DNA from: Pseudopithomyces maydicus
Lineage: Eukaryota > Ascomycota > Dothideomycetes > Pleosporales > Didymosphaeriaceae
NCBI GenBank assembly: GCA_026873275.1
Contig: JANTUC010000013.1
Span: forward strand, 620,001-684,000
Direction of reading: 5' to 3'
DNA length: 64,000 nucleotides
Below, in pieces: positions 45,110 through 57,735 of this stretch. Within the stretch, counting starts at the first letter, position 1; every line of letters begins with the position of its first letter. The notes beneath the pieces were generated by a model. That model was not told the DNA's origin and ran no database searches. It saw only the letters and a program-made list of their open reading frames with translations. Made by a program: the position numbers and the translations under genes.

Positions 45110-47014
45110 CTACGAGCACACATCCAGCTTCGCAACGCTAGGGTCGTGGTCGCTGATCTGCGCCGCCTTGTCCACCCACGTGTTGATGTGAATGTGCTCG
45201 TACTTTGCGTTCTTCTTCAGTGCGTTCGACACAAACATGTGGTCGAGCTGCTGCGCCTGCATGTCAAACAGATACGTGTAACGCTCGACAGGCTTGACCT
45301 TTGCCACGGCGTCGAGGTCGTTGAGACCTGAGATGTCAACGTAGGTCGTGAGTGGTGCCACAGAGATGAACTCGTTGAAGTCACCAGCGGTGATGACACG
45401 AGCATTCTTGTCCTTGGCGAAGATGCTCTGTTGTGCGTTAATTTGTGATCATGATGAAGAGACAGCATACTCATTCATAGTAATACTTGTACATACCTTG
45501 ACAAAGTTGGCAGTGAGCTCAGCCTGCGCCTGGCGGTCCTCAACTCCGCCGTTGACGGGCGGTCGTGCATCGCCCTGGATGCTGCTGCTGCCACCCTTGG
45601 AACCGAAATGCACATTCACAGTGAAGAAGTTACCCTCGCTCTTTCCCTTCTTGCCCAAAACCTCCCACTGCGCAACCAATGGCTTACGGCTCGCGGTCCA
45701 GGCCTCATTTGCAGGCTCAATACGTCCAGGGTTATACTTGAGCGTCGGACCAGCAAGGACCTCGGTCGCATCGAGGGGGCCTCCGGGGTTGGGCTTATAC
45801 AGGCGGACGAGTGAAGGCTTGTAAAAGTAGGCAGTGCGGATGTTACCGCCGGGTGCACCGCCATCTTTGTCGTCTACAGGATCGACGTCGGTGAACGCGT
45901 ACTGAGGGCCTCCGATATTGGCAATGGCAGCGGCAAGCGTGGATAAGGTGAGGTTGGCGGAAACAACATCGTCGTTGGTTGGGCCGTTGTCATCCTGGAC
46001 TTCCTGGAGGAAGACGACGTCTGGGGAGCGGAGGTAGTCGACGATGTGGGAGGCAATGGCGCCCAGGTGGCTGCTGTTGGGAGAGAGGTTCTCAACGTTA
46101 TACGCGCCAACTGTGAGACCTGAGCACTTTCCGTCTGACTTGAGCTTAGTGGCAGATGGAAGCGCAGGCTTTGCGGACTTCTTGACCTTAATGGCGGTGG
46201 TGGGGAGAATACGATAGAATCCAAATCCTTGGGTAACGATACCAGTGATCTCTTCTAGGTCGTCTCCGAGCTTGGTGGTGGATGGGTTAGAAGAGCCGTC
46301 GAGCGGCGATCCGATAATGATGGTCTCCGGGTTTGCGTCCTTCTCAACTTGGGTAAGACCGTCGCGTCCATTGCGTCCAGTGACCTTCCAATCGCCTATG
46401 ACCCAGGTGTCGCCATAGTTGTTCGGCTTATTCACAGCCGTGGGCTTTCGCACGGTGACAAGTTCGCCAGAAAGGCTCTCCCAGAAGTCCATACCGTACT
46501 TCTTTGGCTCCAAGACCGGGTTCGCGACCGAGATCAACGAAACATTGTTCGGCACCGCAAATACAAAGCCGCCGTCCAGACTGCTGAATTGTTCCGTGGG
46601 AGGATCAGTGGTGTCCTTTCCAATGACAAGCGGCTTGACTTTGTTGCCCGATGAGAGCTTCTCCTCCAACACTGGGCTAGAAAGTTCCGTCAAATACACG
46701 TAGTCCTTATTTGAGCGATATTCCTGGATCTTTCCACCAACAGAGATTGCATCTCCCACAGTCAGATTATTGGTCGTCGCAAACTTTGCGCCAAACACGT
46801 AAATCGATTCCGACGTCCTGGCATCCCGGTCCGGTGCCGTAGAGCGGATCCAGATACCATCGGGCCCCTTCGCAGTAACCACACCCGTGACATTGGCCAC
46901 GGTCTGTCCGTTGTAAGGAGAAAGGAACTTGTTGCCGTTGATCTCAGCGATTGTCACAGCAGAGGAGACAGCGACCGAAGCCGCGAGGCTAACAAGGCGA
47001 ATGAGAGAAGCCAT
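45110..47014 (-). CDS. Secreted endonuclease/exonuclease/phosphatase-family protein (ExeM/NucH-like)
   Basis: Exon 1 45497-47014, intron 45428-45496 (69 nt), exon 2 45110-45427; 611 aa. A signal peptide starts MASLIRLVSLAASVAVSSA. Residues ~20-290 form the beta-rich N-terminal region usual in secreted bacterial and fungal nucleases of this group (NGQTVANVTGVVTAKGPDG, later EITGIVTQGFGFYRI). The EEP catalytic domain starts near residue 303: VGAYNVENLSP, then VVFLQEVQDDNGP, YKPSLVRLY, then after the intron ITAGDFNEF and, near the end, the SDHDPSVA motif. The metal ligand Glu, the Asp-Asn pair and the terminal His are all present, so it should be active. Likely role: extracellular DNA or phosphodiester breakdown for nutrition. 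It converges tail to tail with the PAN-like gene, only 170 bp apart. Confidence 0.92.
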
Positions 47015-47960
47015 CGTAGCGAATCCGATTGCTCTGACTTTTCCACGCAGGACCCATCCTTGCTCTTATACTCCATGCTGCCCAGACTCCGCGGCGACGA
47101 TCGTGTTTGCGGTCTGGCCGCCGTATGGCTGCTCGACCTCTCATAGCAGGAGAAATGATAGTGCGTAAGAACGATAGCGCAATGGCGGAGCTGCGCGAAG
47201 ACGCTTGGCAGATGTGGCGGAAATGGGGGCTTGAACGCGTGCGCATGGTGGTTGGTTGTGGGAGGGCGGAGGGGACCGAGGTTACGGCCCGATTAGGAAG
47301 GTAGGTGAGGATTGGTCTATGTCGGAGATGAGACGGCGATGCCGTGTGGCTGTAGCTCTTCTCGACACAAGACATTCGTATCTCTTCGCGTAGTTCAGCT
47401 TTATGGGGAAATTGTTGTTACAGCTCTGCCTGCACTACGATGTGGCTGTCAACGTGTCTACGAAGGTCATGACTACTGGAAGCTCACCAATTCAAAGGCG
47501 TGACATGAGCTCGGCGTTCTCTTCACACTAGCCATTCTGTAGTTGAATCAACATGTGATTTTGTAATTCTTATCGAAAACACACAGTAGGGGGTAGATAG
47601 GCGAGCACCGAGCATGGTGACAACCAAGATGATAGAGTATGTGTGATAACAGTTCTATTCATTATTCTTCTTCCTTGAGCAGATAGCACCACACAGTCAG
47701 TTCAAGCGATTGAACGACCGCGACTTTTTTCCGGTGCAGATGAGACAAAGAAGTAAGCTAGGTATACACAAGTCCATGTTTTAACGACCTCAGCAAGCAC
47801 CTGAAAGGTTCAGCTGAACCATACTCAAACTTACACTGGACCTGATTGTACTTGTATCATTCCTCCCTGTTAGTTACCGGGTGGGATATTTTCGTCTGTC
47901 TCGCCATTCCCCTTCACGATGTCCTGGGCTCCGGTCTTGTAATAAGTCAGACACCTCGTC
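47015..47960. other. Intergenic, 0.95 kb
   Basis: Promoter of the nuclease gene (near 47015) and 3' region of the next minus-strand gene. No supported ORF or repeat. Confidence 0.5.
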
Positions 47961-49071
47961 CTACTGGACGTTCTCCTTGTCCTCGTCCTTTTCGTCCTCC
48001 TCATCGTGTTCACCCTCTTCTTGTTCTTCCTCGTCATCTTCCTCCTCGCCGTTGTTGTATGCACTGATATTGTCACCAGTTGCTATAACGCTAATCCACT
48101 GGGATCCTCCTCCAATTGGGAACTGCCTGCTGTTTAACTGCCAAGAAAGGTCTTCGTCGAGTACCTCGAAGCCTAATTTACGGTCAGCCGCTTGCTACTA
48201 AGCATGGAAGTCCTTCCCTCCCAATTATACATTGTATGTAACCAGGTCTTTACGTACCGGTCCATCGGGTGACCTCCCCGAAACGATAACTAGCAATGCA
48301 CATCTCCAGGTGCTCCAACTCGCTAGCCTTTTCGTACAGTTCTTCACTTGGTTTGATGACGATCTCGACAAGAGCAGGGTCAAACAAGGTAAGCCGCTCG
48401 CCGCTCGTCCAGTCCTGGAGATCGATGTGCTGGAGGAGACGATCTTCGATATAGGCAAAGAGCGGAAGAAGAGCTGCATCATAGTTAGCCTGATATGTTT
48501 CTACCAGGCCCTGTCGGAGCCACTGCATGGTCTTATAGGGATTGTCGACTGCAGTAGAACTGCCTGCCATTCGCTGGACCTGCGAATCCATGTACGATAG
48601 TAAACCCGCAACCCGCCTCTCGTTCTGGAAATACCGCAAACTGAGATACGGGAACTGCACTAGCCATAGGAGGTCTTGGGCGCCCATGGGTCCGACAAAG
48701 TGAGGTTGGATGCCAGAAAGGCAGTCCATCGCGGTTTTTTGGAAATTTTGCTCGCGTCGCTCTATTGCTGTCTCGAAGGAGTACTGGATTTGGCTCTCCA
48801 ATCGGCGAAAGTCCTCCATACGCTGGCCGTATTCTATTCTTGAAAAGTAGTCAATCCTCTGGTACTCCTTGGACATACGCACCTCCGGCGAAGGTGGGCG
48901 GCTTGGGGCTGCAGGCTGGATTGTACCCTCTATGGGCTCGGTGTCGTTTGCGCCTGCCTCACTGGTATACTCTAGGAAGTCGTGGATGAGGAGACCCTGT
49001 GAGCTGAGCTCTGGAAAGTCTTCGCTATACAAATCGTCACTGTCATGCTCGTTAGCTTGGTTCGCCGCCAT
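47961..49071 (-). CDS. Hypothetical protein with acidic C-terminal tail, 341 aa
   Basis: Exon 1 48258-49071, intron 48173-48257 (85 nt, GTACGT...AAATTAG), exon 2 47961-48172. Starts MAANQANEHDSDDLYSEDFP. Residues ~60-100 include a charged helix (KEYQRIDYFSRIEYGQRMED); ~100-230 is a helical region (FVGPMGAQDLLWLVQFPYLS, MQWLRQGLVETYQANYDAAL); after the intron comes GFEVLDEDLSWQLNSRQFPI and a tail of almost only Glu and Asp (GEEEDDEEEQEEGEH). Without the second exon the frame would stop at 48250; the acidic continuation in frame supports the splice. I do not recognise the family. An acidic tail is common in histone or ribosome-assembly chaperones, but that alone is not evidence of function. Confidence 0.75.
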
Positions 49072-50627
49072 TGTGCGCGGCGTGTCAGTGTTGGGGTGAG
49101 GAGTGCGCGAGGGAAAGAGTGGGCTATTTATACGCTGGGTGAGTCGGGTTGAGTGGGTTGACTGCCTGCGGAGGTTGCTGAGGTGAAAGATCACAACAAA
49201 CAACAACTTTCAACCACTGCATAGCTTCCAAGTGCCTCAAGTAGACTTAACCAGACGGACATATGGGGTATTTGTTGAATTTCTTCTTCTAAAACGATGC
49301 CGGAAAAGGTAATAAGTTTTGCGATTTTGGGGTGTCTTGGAATCGTAACTTCCCTCTAAGAGTGGGTATGAGGCGAGGGCAAATATCGCTTTCTAACACT
49401 CTTAGGTTCTCTGCACAATCTGTGCGAACAGATTATACGTAAGGTTATTTTAATAAAAGAGTGCCGTTGCGTATTGAGTTTTAAAGAGGAGTCGTGGCCG
49501 CCTGACTCTACGTAGGCTATCATCTCAATATTGAAATTAGAAGTAGTAAACCAAATGAGCTATTCATGTCGATAGATGGTATGATCACATGCAGTACTCT
49601 GATAGCTAAATTCCTAGTAGACTAGACAGAAATCGTATGATGTGCCACACTGAACTCAATGACCAGGTGCTCTCGGGACTTCAAGTACTGTCTTGTCAGA
49701 ACGTCCACACATCATATGCGTCAACGTCAATCAGGCGCAAAAAGATTTCATCTGCTATAATATCAAAGCTGTACCGACTGCTACACGAGCCGATCAGCTT
49801 CCAAATGTCGCCTTCATCAATTTTACTCAATACTTAATTATGGACGCCATAGAGCATGAGTCCTAGATCACTAATCAACGCGGCTGATAGGCTAAAAGTC
49901 GTGTTTCGTCTCTTAACTATACGTATAATGACAGGAAATACAACGATTTGTGTCCGTGTCAAAAGCTTGGGTTGGAGTAAACACCGTTCAGATCCGTTGC
50001 TGCCTCCTACACGTGCTATCAAGCCTAAGCCCTGCTACAAAGCAAAAGACATACCAGAGAATAAACAGAAGAGATAACATGTATGCAGAAATAGTCGAAG
50101 CAGCCAGAAGACCTACCACATGTATTGATTTGTGACAGTTATATCTCTCCCAAAGAACCCACTGTATATATAGGACCCGACTCCAACCCCGCCTTATTCG
50201 TAAAGAAAATGTAGGATTAGGGGTGTTCATCAGCGAGAGGTTTTTACTCTCTGGGATTGCTCAAATACTTCATCGGACTATGTGAATGCTGTTGTTTATA
50301 TTTGTTTACTGAAGAGGTATAAGGCATGTATTGAATATTTTCCGGAACCAAAATACATTTCTGTTCAGATTTACTTGAATAGAAACGGTCACTGCAACTG
50401 AATTCATAATAGAATTTAAAACAACGGTAAAACCAACCAGTTCTTCAGATCATTTGTGTGAAATCACGATCATGTCTCTCAATGAAATAGCCAGGCGCCG
50501 CGAATTTAGAGGGTTGAAGTCTTCCTTCGAATTCTGACCTTGATTTCTCTATATCCATAAGAATGAGAACTGTGAATACGGAGAGATTCAATTAACAAGG
50601 TACAATTTTGACCTATAATTATGGTAT
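49072..50627. other. AT-richer intergenic block, 1.55 kb
   Basis: Visibly lower GC than its flanks from about 49300 to 50620. Short ORFs only; no transposase, reverse-transcriptase or terminal-repeat signature found. It holds the promoters of two divergently transcribed genes. Confidence 0.5.
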
Positions 50628-51873
50628 ATGTGTACACCTTCTATAACACCTAAAGTCAGTACCAAGAGCAAAAGTATGGCAAGAAAACGTAGAAGTAATT
50701 CTGTAACAACTTACGACCCAGAGCAGCAACGGGCAAGTACGGTCTCGTTAACCTTACACTCACGTCGTAAAAGATGGATTCAACTCTTGAATTCGCATCA
50801 ACACCAACCTTTGATTAACGAAATACTCGAGCAAGAACTGCCTAAATACGCTGGAAGCAAGATCTTACCAGGCTCTCTCCCTACCATTATACGCGAATGT
50901 ATTAACATACTAGCATCGGCCTCCCCAGTCTTTGCAGCAGCTGTAGACGGCACGCTCGCACAGCGCATCCACGGAGACGCCAACCTTCAACATGAATCTC
51001 AAATCATCCAAGAACGTGCCCACAACCAACCATCCATATACATCCACCTCCTCGTGAACTCGTATGGCATCAGCCCCACACCCAACCAATACTCCCTCAT
51101 CCGCGAAACAATCCTCCAATACCTCAGTTCCGGCTCCTCACACCATGACCTAGCCAACCAAATCGACAACATGACCCCTCCAGCCGTCCGCCCCCTTTTA
51201 TCCAACTCCGGCCACAGAAAATACCTCTGGACCTCGCACCGCTCCCCCAACATACCGAAACCCTCTCGCGCTTCTGCGCCGGGATATCCCACCGCGTCTC
51301 CGAGACGCCCCGCTCCCGCCGCGACCTCCCCATGCACTTCCCTCCCACGGAATGCGGCTACAGCGCGCACTCGCATACCCGCCTCGCACAGCACCGCCAC
51401 CGCCAGTCCTCGAACTACGTCATGAACCTCGTGGAAGACGTGTGCGCGTACTTGTATCAAAGCGGCAAGCTGAGCGAGCGCTTCACCATGCAGCCGTTCA
51501 TCATATACCTTATCTTTCGACCCGAGCAGGCTGCTATCGCGGAGATACTGTGCTCGGGCTTGCTGCAGGTTTGGATTGAGGGCGGGGGACTGAATGCGTA
51601 TCCGGCAGGGAGGAGCGTGGCGAGTGCTAGGAGGGTGGAAGGGGGCGGTGGAGGGACTGGGAGGGGTGGGCGAGGGATAATACAGAGTTGGTGGGGGGAG
51701 TGAGGGGGTTGAGGTGGAGGGTGGAAGAGGATGTTAGGGATCTAGAGGAGGAGATGGGGGAGGTATGGAGGGAGGCATTGGAGAGTGATGAAGGAGATGA
51801 TTCCGGGGATGAGGATTATGTGCCTGATGAGGTGGTGGAGGGGTTGGGGAACCTGAGAGTGGATGATGAGTGA
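50628..51873 (+). CDS. Uncharacterised fungal protein, two apparent one-base frame breaks
   Basis: Single exon, about 415 aa when read through two homopolymer breaks. The start is the ATG at 50628; an internal ATG (50676, MARKRRSNSVTTYDPEQQ) is an equally good choice. The first half (LHSRRKRWIQLLNSHQHQPL, then RECINILASASPVFAAAVDG and HRKYLWTSH) resembles an uncharacterised Pezizomycotina family. At the C5 run 51244-51248 one extra base continues as LSRFCAGISHRVSETP; at the G6 run 51693-51698 one more gives VRGLRWRVEEDVRDLEEEMG and an acidic end (ESDEGDDSGDEDYVPDEV). With neither correction the frame ends at 51425. Function unknown; no signal peptide or membrane segment. Confidence 0.72.
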
Positions 51874-52427
51874 AGGTCTGCGTCGAAATGTGAGATGCAT
51901 TTTGTGGATTAGATTTATCAGCCTTTATCAGGAGATGCTATTTGAATCTTCCTTTCGGACTTTTATGTGGTGCTTCTTTTTCAAATGAGATGCCGTGTCT
52001 ACATATTGAGAGAGCTTGGTAGTGGAGGTGTTCACCTGAGAAAATGTGGCATTGATTGAATCTCGCAAAGAAAGATATCAAACAATCCGGAGTGTTAGAA
52101 GCATCTCGATATGCTCTTGATAAGAGCTGAAACTGCTGTGATGCATTGCGGAGTCAGAGGTTATACGGAACAAGTCATCCCGCAACTGTGGCGGTGCAAC
52201 TGTGGCGTGTGACTCAAGTAGGCTGCCCCTCCAAAATCTCCAGGCGCGTCGCACAAGCTACATTTCTCCCATACAACACCCTCTTTTCTACACATATCTC
52301 GTGTTACTGGGATAAAATAGGTGAGTCCAACTTCTAAATGCGATTTGAACCAAATTCAAGACTCCCAAAAGATCCCAATTCAACTTACCCCGCATTCGCG
52401 CTTCCGCATGGTTAACATTTCCTAGAA
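51874..52427. other. Intergenic, 0.55 kb
   Basis: Between the unknown gene and the GlnRS start; no supported ORF. It holds the GlnRS promoter. Confidence 0.5.
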
Positions 52428-54453
52428 ATGGCAGAACCCACTGAAGCTACGGCTTCCGCGCCTCCGGCCGAGGAGAAGGGACCCTCTAAACGCGCCCTCG
52501 AAAAAGCAGCCAAGAAAGCAGCCGCAAAGGCCAAGAAGGCCGAACATGCTCTCCGACCAAAGGAGCCCTCCAAGCCCGCGAACGCGAAGCCCGCCAATGC
52601 TGAGCCCGCCAACGTCTTCTCCGAGGGCTGGCTAAACCGCGTATACAACGAGAAGCCGGTGAAAGACGTGCGGACGCGATTCCCGCCCGAGCCCAACGGC
52701 TACCTTCACATTGGTCACTGCAAAGCTATCGCGGTCAACTTCGGCTTTGCCCAACACCACAAGGGCGTAACTCTATTAAGATATGATGATACAAACCCCG
52801 AGAAAGAGGAGGAGAAGTTCTTCACAAGCATTTTGGATATTATCAAGTGGTTGGGTTTCGAGCCGCACGACATCACGTACAGCAGCGACAACTTTGATAA
52901 GCTCTACGAGCTGGCTGAGCAGCTGATTGAGAAAGATGGAGCATACGTGTGCCACTGCTCGCGTACGTATAATCATAGTATAATTGCAAAACTACACTAA
53001 CATCAACCACAGGTGAGGAAGTCAACATGCAGCGTGGTGGACCCGACAATCGTGGCGCTCGATACGCCTGCTCGCACCGCACGCGACCAATTGCCGAATC
53101 CATCGCCGAGTTCCGCGCCATGCGTGATGGAAAGTACAAGGCTGGAGAGGCATATCTGCGCATGAAGCAGAGTCTGACCGATCCCAATGAGGGCAACCCT
53201 CAAATGTGGGATCTACCTGCCTACCGTGTCATTGAGAAGAACCACCACCACCGCACTGGAGAGAAGTGGAGAATCTACCCGACCTACGACTTTACCCACT
53301 GCATCTGTGATGCTCTCGAGGGAATCACACACTCCTTGTGCACAACTGAGTTCCAGCAATCGCGCATTTCGTACGATTGGCTGCTGGAGAAGCTCGACAT
53401 GAAAGTGCCAAAGTCGGAGGAGAAGGGGCCGATGCAGAGAGAGTAAGTTGCACCGTCTGTGGAAGTATGGACATGACTGACTATTGCAGATACGGCCGAT
53501 TGAACCTTGGAGGCACAATTTTGTCGAAGCGCCGTATCCTCACGCTCGTGGAGGGCACAACCGTAGAGAAGAAGAACGAAGACGGAACAATTGAGAAGCG
53601 CACCATACCCCCCTCAGTCCGAGGCTGGGATGACCCTCGCCTATACACACTCGTTGCTCTCCGCCGTCGCGGCATACCCGCCAAGGCCCTTCTCAACTTC
53701 GTCGAAGAGCTCGGCGTCAACGACGCCCTCACCGAAATCCAGCCACCCCGCCTAGAAGCATCCATCAGAAAGCACCTTGAGCGCACCGTCGCCCGCCAGA
53801 TGCTTGTCCTGGACCCAATCAAGGTCACCATCGAAGAATTCGCCGCAGAAGACGACCAAGAAATCACAGTCCCCTACGACCCCAAGGGCTCCATCCCCGG
53901 AGAGCGCAAGGTCAAGCTCGGCAAGGAGGTCTACATCGACCGCAGCGATTTCCGCGAGGAAGCCGACAAGGACTTCTTCCGCCTGACGCCCGCCCAGATC
54001 GTCGGCCTGTACAACGTCCCGTTCCCCATCCGCGCCACTTCCGTCTCCAAGGATGCCAACGGCAACGTCACTGCGATCAGCGCGACCAAGGCCACCGGCG
54101 AGAAGCCAAAGACCTACATCCAGTGGGTCGACGCCGCTACCGCCGTCCCCGTAAAGGCCCGCCAGTACAACTCGCTCTTCAAGTCGGAGTCGCCTAATGC
54201 TCTGGACTGGAAGAACGGCGGGTGGGCAGAGGACTTGAATCCGGAGTCTGAGGTCGTGTTTGAGAAGGCGGTGATTGAGGCGGGGATCAAGGGATTGTTG
54301 AAGGAGCACACATTGAACCCCAGTGGGTCGTCGGATGATTTGATTCGCTTCCAGGCGTTGCGTACGGCGTACTTCTGCGTCGATGTTGAGTCTACTGAGG
54401 AGGAGATTGTGTTGAACCAGATTGTGAGCTTGAGGGAGGATAAGGCGAAATGA
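52428..54453 (+). CDS. Glutaminyl-tRNA synthetase, cytosolic
   Basis: Exons 52428-52962, 53013-53442, 53490-54453; introns 50 and 47 nt; 642 aa. Charges tRNA-Gln with glutamine in the cytosol. A Lys/Ala-rich N-terminal extension (KRALEKAAKKAAAKAKKAEH) replaces the larger appended domain of the yeast enzyme. Class I signatures: PPEPNGYLHIGHCKAI (residue ~85-100) and the KMSKS-type loop TILSKRRI (~330). Between them lie the DDTNPEKEEEKF acceptor-site segment and YDFTHCICDALEGITHSLCT. The anticodon-binding beta-barrel domain follows (ITVPYDPKGSIPGERKVKLG) and ends in EEIVLNQIVSLREDKAK. All junctions are canonical and in frame. The family's discriminator between Gln and Glu enzymes fits GlnRS. 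Confidence 0.96.
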
Positions 54454-55566
54454 GGGTATTATGAGTGCATGGAATCTGTGAAGGGCGAAGGGTGGCGTTA
54501 ATATAAGGTGGTGGTGGTGTGTACATTTGGAGTGAGGATGGAGGATATCTTGCAGAGACCCAAGCGAAGCAGAGAATTGCGCTACCACGAATCCAGTACG
54601 CTTCTTACATCTCTCTGTCCAAACCCACGGGTGAATTCTCTTCGGGCTACCCAGCCGAAGGTACCTACGTATCAAGACATTGGAACCTTAGGATTTTGGA
54701 GGGGGACTTAGGTACCTAGGTACATATAAAACGCATTTCACGTGATCCCTCCCATTCCAAGGTTGGAATGGATCCATCCATTTCCCATCCCCCTCCCACG
54801 CTTACAGTCGCTGACTAACCCCCAAACCCTTCAATCCTACATACCCACCCATGTTTCTATAAAAACACGCCTAAATACAAAAATGCCGTCGGCATACACC
54901 CCGACCCCACTTTCCCCAAGTTCTATTATCACTCCCTCAAACCGGCCTAGCGCCGCTTAGAAAGCACATCCGACCGCGGCGGCAATCTGCGATACGAAAT
55001 GTCGCGCGCGGAGAGGCAGGGGGTGCGGTGCGTTAGAAGGTGCTGACGCAGCGGGGCGGTGGGTTAGTTGCAATGATGGGAGGGAGAAGGGGGCAAGGGG
55101 AGGTGGTGAGGCTGGATATGTGGTACGAGGGGTGCATGTGTGTAGTAGCTGGGCATGTACTTAATGAGGAAGTTATGCACAAATCTAGGTGGGAAGGGAT
55201 AGGTACAGAGAGGGGTTAGCCTCGCGTTGCGGAACTGTCTTGGGCCGAGTATATATATGGTTTTTGCCACTAATACTGACATATCGTACTTAGCTGGGTG
55301 GAGACGGGTAGCGCAGACAGAGGGCTACGCATTGACTTGTGTATTTCGGCCGTTACATACATTTACGAATCGCGTACCGAGTGGCAAGACGGGGCTATAC
55401 AGGGGCAGTCTTGCGCGGTTTTGTTCTTCGCATTGTATCGCATCGCATCCCATTCCATCCCATCTCACGACAACCAAACCTACACCATCCCAGCCAACCC
55501 ATCATACACACCAACCTCTACCCATCCACCCACACAAAACATAAACCACAAATACAAAAACCACCC
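54454..55566. other. Intergenic, 1.1 kb
   Basis: GlnRS 3' region and promoter of the next gene. Two neighbouring ggtaccta / taggtacctaggta palindromic motifs lie at about 54660 and 54707-54722, a motif style frequent in ascomycete intergenic DNA. No supported ORF. Confidence 0.5.
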
Positions 55567-57735
55567 ATGTCCTCCGAAACAAGAAAGAAACCATCCACCC
55601 GCTACTACGAGTTCTTCGTAACAACCTCCGAACCCCAACAACCCGCCGGCTCGGACCGAAACCGCATCCGGCACCTCGTGATGCGGAATTTTTTCGAGAA
55701 GAAAGCCCTCGATGGGGTAAAAGTGGGGAACGAAGAGTCTGAAGATCGATCAAGGGAGACGGTGAGGGAGAGGGAGAGGGGTGGGTTGAGGGGACGGTTT
55801 AGAGTGGATGGGACAGGCAAGGGTGGGGGAAAGAGGAAGGGGGCGGGGGAGGTATGTTTGTTATTTTCTTTTGTTGTCTTTGGTCTTACGCAATCATCCA
55901 TGAGGAAGGGGGTTGCGATTTTGTATTATCTGGATGTGTGCATGGGATGTGTGCTGATGATGGGTCACAGGTTTCGATCAAAATGGTAGGAAAAAAGGGG
56001 AGGGCACAAAGTGACGAGACGCAAGGGTCAGGACAAGAGCAAGAACAAAGCGGGTGTATCAGCGAGAGGAGAATGAGCCAGGAGAACCGAGGGAGAGGGA
56101 AACACGTACACGCGAGGCGGGGAGAGGCAGGCGCGGGTCAATGTCGGGGTTGTGTAGAGAGAGGGGGAAAGAGAGGGAAGGTGGGGTTGAGGATTGAGTT
56201 GGGGCAAGGGCGTTTCGATCCGTTTGATGTGTTACCTGTGCCAGGGACGGTCAGGATGAATGTTCTGGTCAGGCTGTGTGAGTCTTGCCTGTTCTTTTTC
56301 TACCTCTCGAATACACCCGTTTCCTTTTTTCCATAACATGTGTGTGTACATGGTGTTGGTATTTCAGCGCAAAATGCTGACGGTGGAACAGATAAATCTG
56401 GAAGCCGCGTCAATTCCATGGCTATCAATGCGCGGAGCTCGTGGTGGTCTTTCATCAGTAACGATGCGGGATTGATGCATGCCACGCTGGCGACCTGGGC
56501 GCTGTATGGCTTGCTCGTAAGAGAAAGTATGTGTGATTTGGGGATTGAAAAGTTGAGACACAAGACGGAAGCAATTAAGGAGATTAATACGAAGATTGGG
56601 AGCCCGGGAGGACATATATCGGATGAGCTTGTAGGCACCGTGGCGACGCTTGCGAGCTTTGAGGTGAGTTTGTTAGATGTGGAAGTCGGCTTTCTGATGC
56701 TTTGCTAACAAGCACAGAACCTATTGGGTGCATATGATGCTGCACAACTACACATCGCCGCCCTAGAGCGCATGGTAAATGCAAGAGGCGGCCTCTTCGC
56801 CTTCGGTCACAACGACGGCCTCCTACGAGGACTCCTGTGGTACGAGAATCAGCCCTCCAAGACCCAAAATACTGACATACCCCAGGGTCGACATCCACAC
56901 CGCAACCGCCTTCCGCACCCCACCAAGCTTCCCCAAAATCAACCTTGATCCCTCCGCCCCACCCCTCCCAGACGCCCTCCTCGAAGACGCAGCCTACACC
57001 TCACCCACATCCCCACTCCACCTCCGCGTCGCCTCCATCGAATGCTTCAACATCTTCTACCGCCTCCACCGCCTCGCGCTCGCCATATCTTCGAAATGGA
57101 TAACTCAGGTTAGCCGTCTGACGTTCAGCAACTTGCTCTACGAAATGGACTACATGCTCCTCTCCATGCCGGACCACTCGCGCACGTTTCTAGACTTCGA
57201 CCTCGAGACCAAAGACGAGATAACCGAGGACCACGCTGAGAGAGCCGCGCTCGCCGACGCCGCGAGCGTAACAGAGGGCCTCCTCGCTGCGGCCCAAATC
57301 TTTGTCTACGCTGCGCTGCGAGAAGTCCCGCCGCGAGCAAGGCTCTTCAGCATCCTGCTAGAGCGCCTGCGCGTCGCGCTCGACCGCCCAGGCATATGCA
57401 CGATCCGCGTCTGGAAGGACGTGAAGAACAGCAACCTGCTCCTCTGGGCGCTGGTGGTCGCGGCGTCGGTGGCGCCGGCGGAGGGGGATCGCAGGTGGTG
57501 GGTGGGCAAGGTGTGTGAGGTAGGGAGGGATATGGGGGTCAGGAGTTTGAAGCAATTGGAGGGGGTGTTGGAGAGGGTGGCGTGGACGGATGTGTTTTTT
57601 GGAGAGGGACTGGCCGGGGTGTGGCAGCAGGTGAGGGAGGTGGGGAGGGCGATGGAGGTGCAGGGGTATTGTGAGCATTTGGGAGAGGGGGGATTGGGGG
57701 TTTGGAGAAGGATGGGGTGCATGGTGGGAGTTTAG
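55567..57735 (+). CDS. Fungal-specific transcription-factor-domain protein lacking a Zn-cluster
   Basis: Exons 55567-55851, 55971-56277, 56368-56663, 56718-56839, 56886-57735; introns 119, 90, 54 and 46 nt; 619 aa. The N terminus (MSSETRKKPSTRYYEFFVTT, then HLVMRNFFEKKAL) and the linker GRFDPFDVLPVPGTVRMNVL are those of a Pezizomycotina family related to Zn(II)2Cys6 regulators but without a Cys6 cluster. Residues ~200-310 give a helical block (LMHATLATWALYGLLV; DELVGTVATLASFENLLGAY), then LERMVNARGGLFAFGHNDG and LLWVDIHTATAFRTPPSFP, which in relatives is the middle-homology region. The C-terminal domain continues to residue 619. Such proteins are annotated as regulators by similarity only; DNA binding is not demonstrated. 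Confidence 0.85.

Noticed and set aside
37831..49071. Secondary-metabolite or catabolic gene cluster around the permease and SDR
   Set aside because: No polyketide synthase, NRPS, terpene cyclase, P450 or pathway regulator is present; neighbours are unrelated.
9037..51698. Programmed ribosomal frameshifting as the cause of the frame breaks
   Set aside because: Breaks occur in unrelated genes at different run types, without a shared slippery site or stem-loop; base under-calling is simpler.
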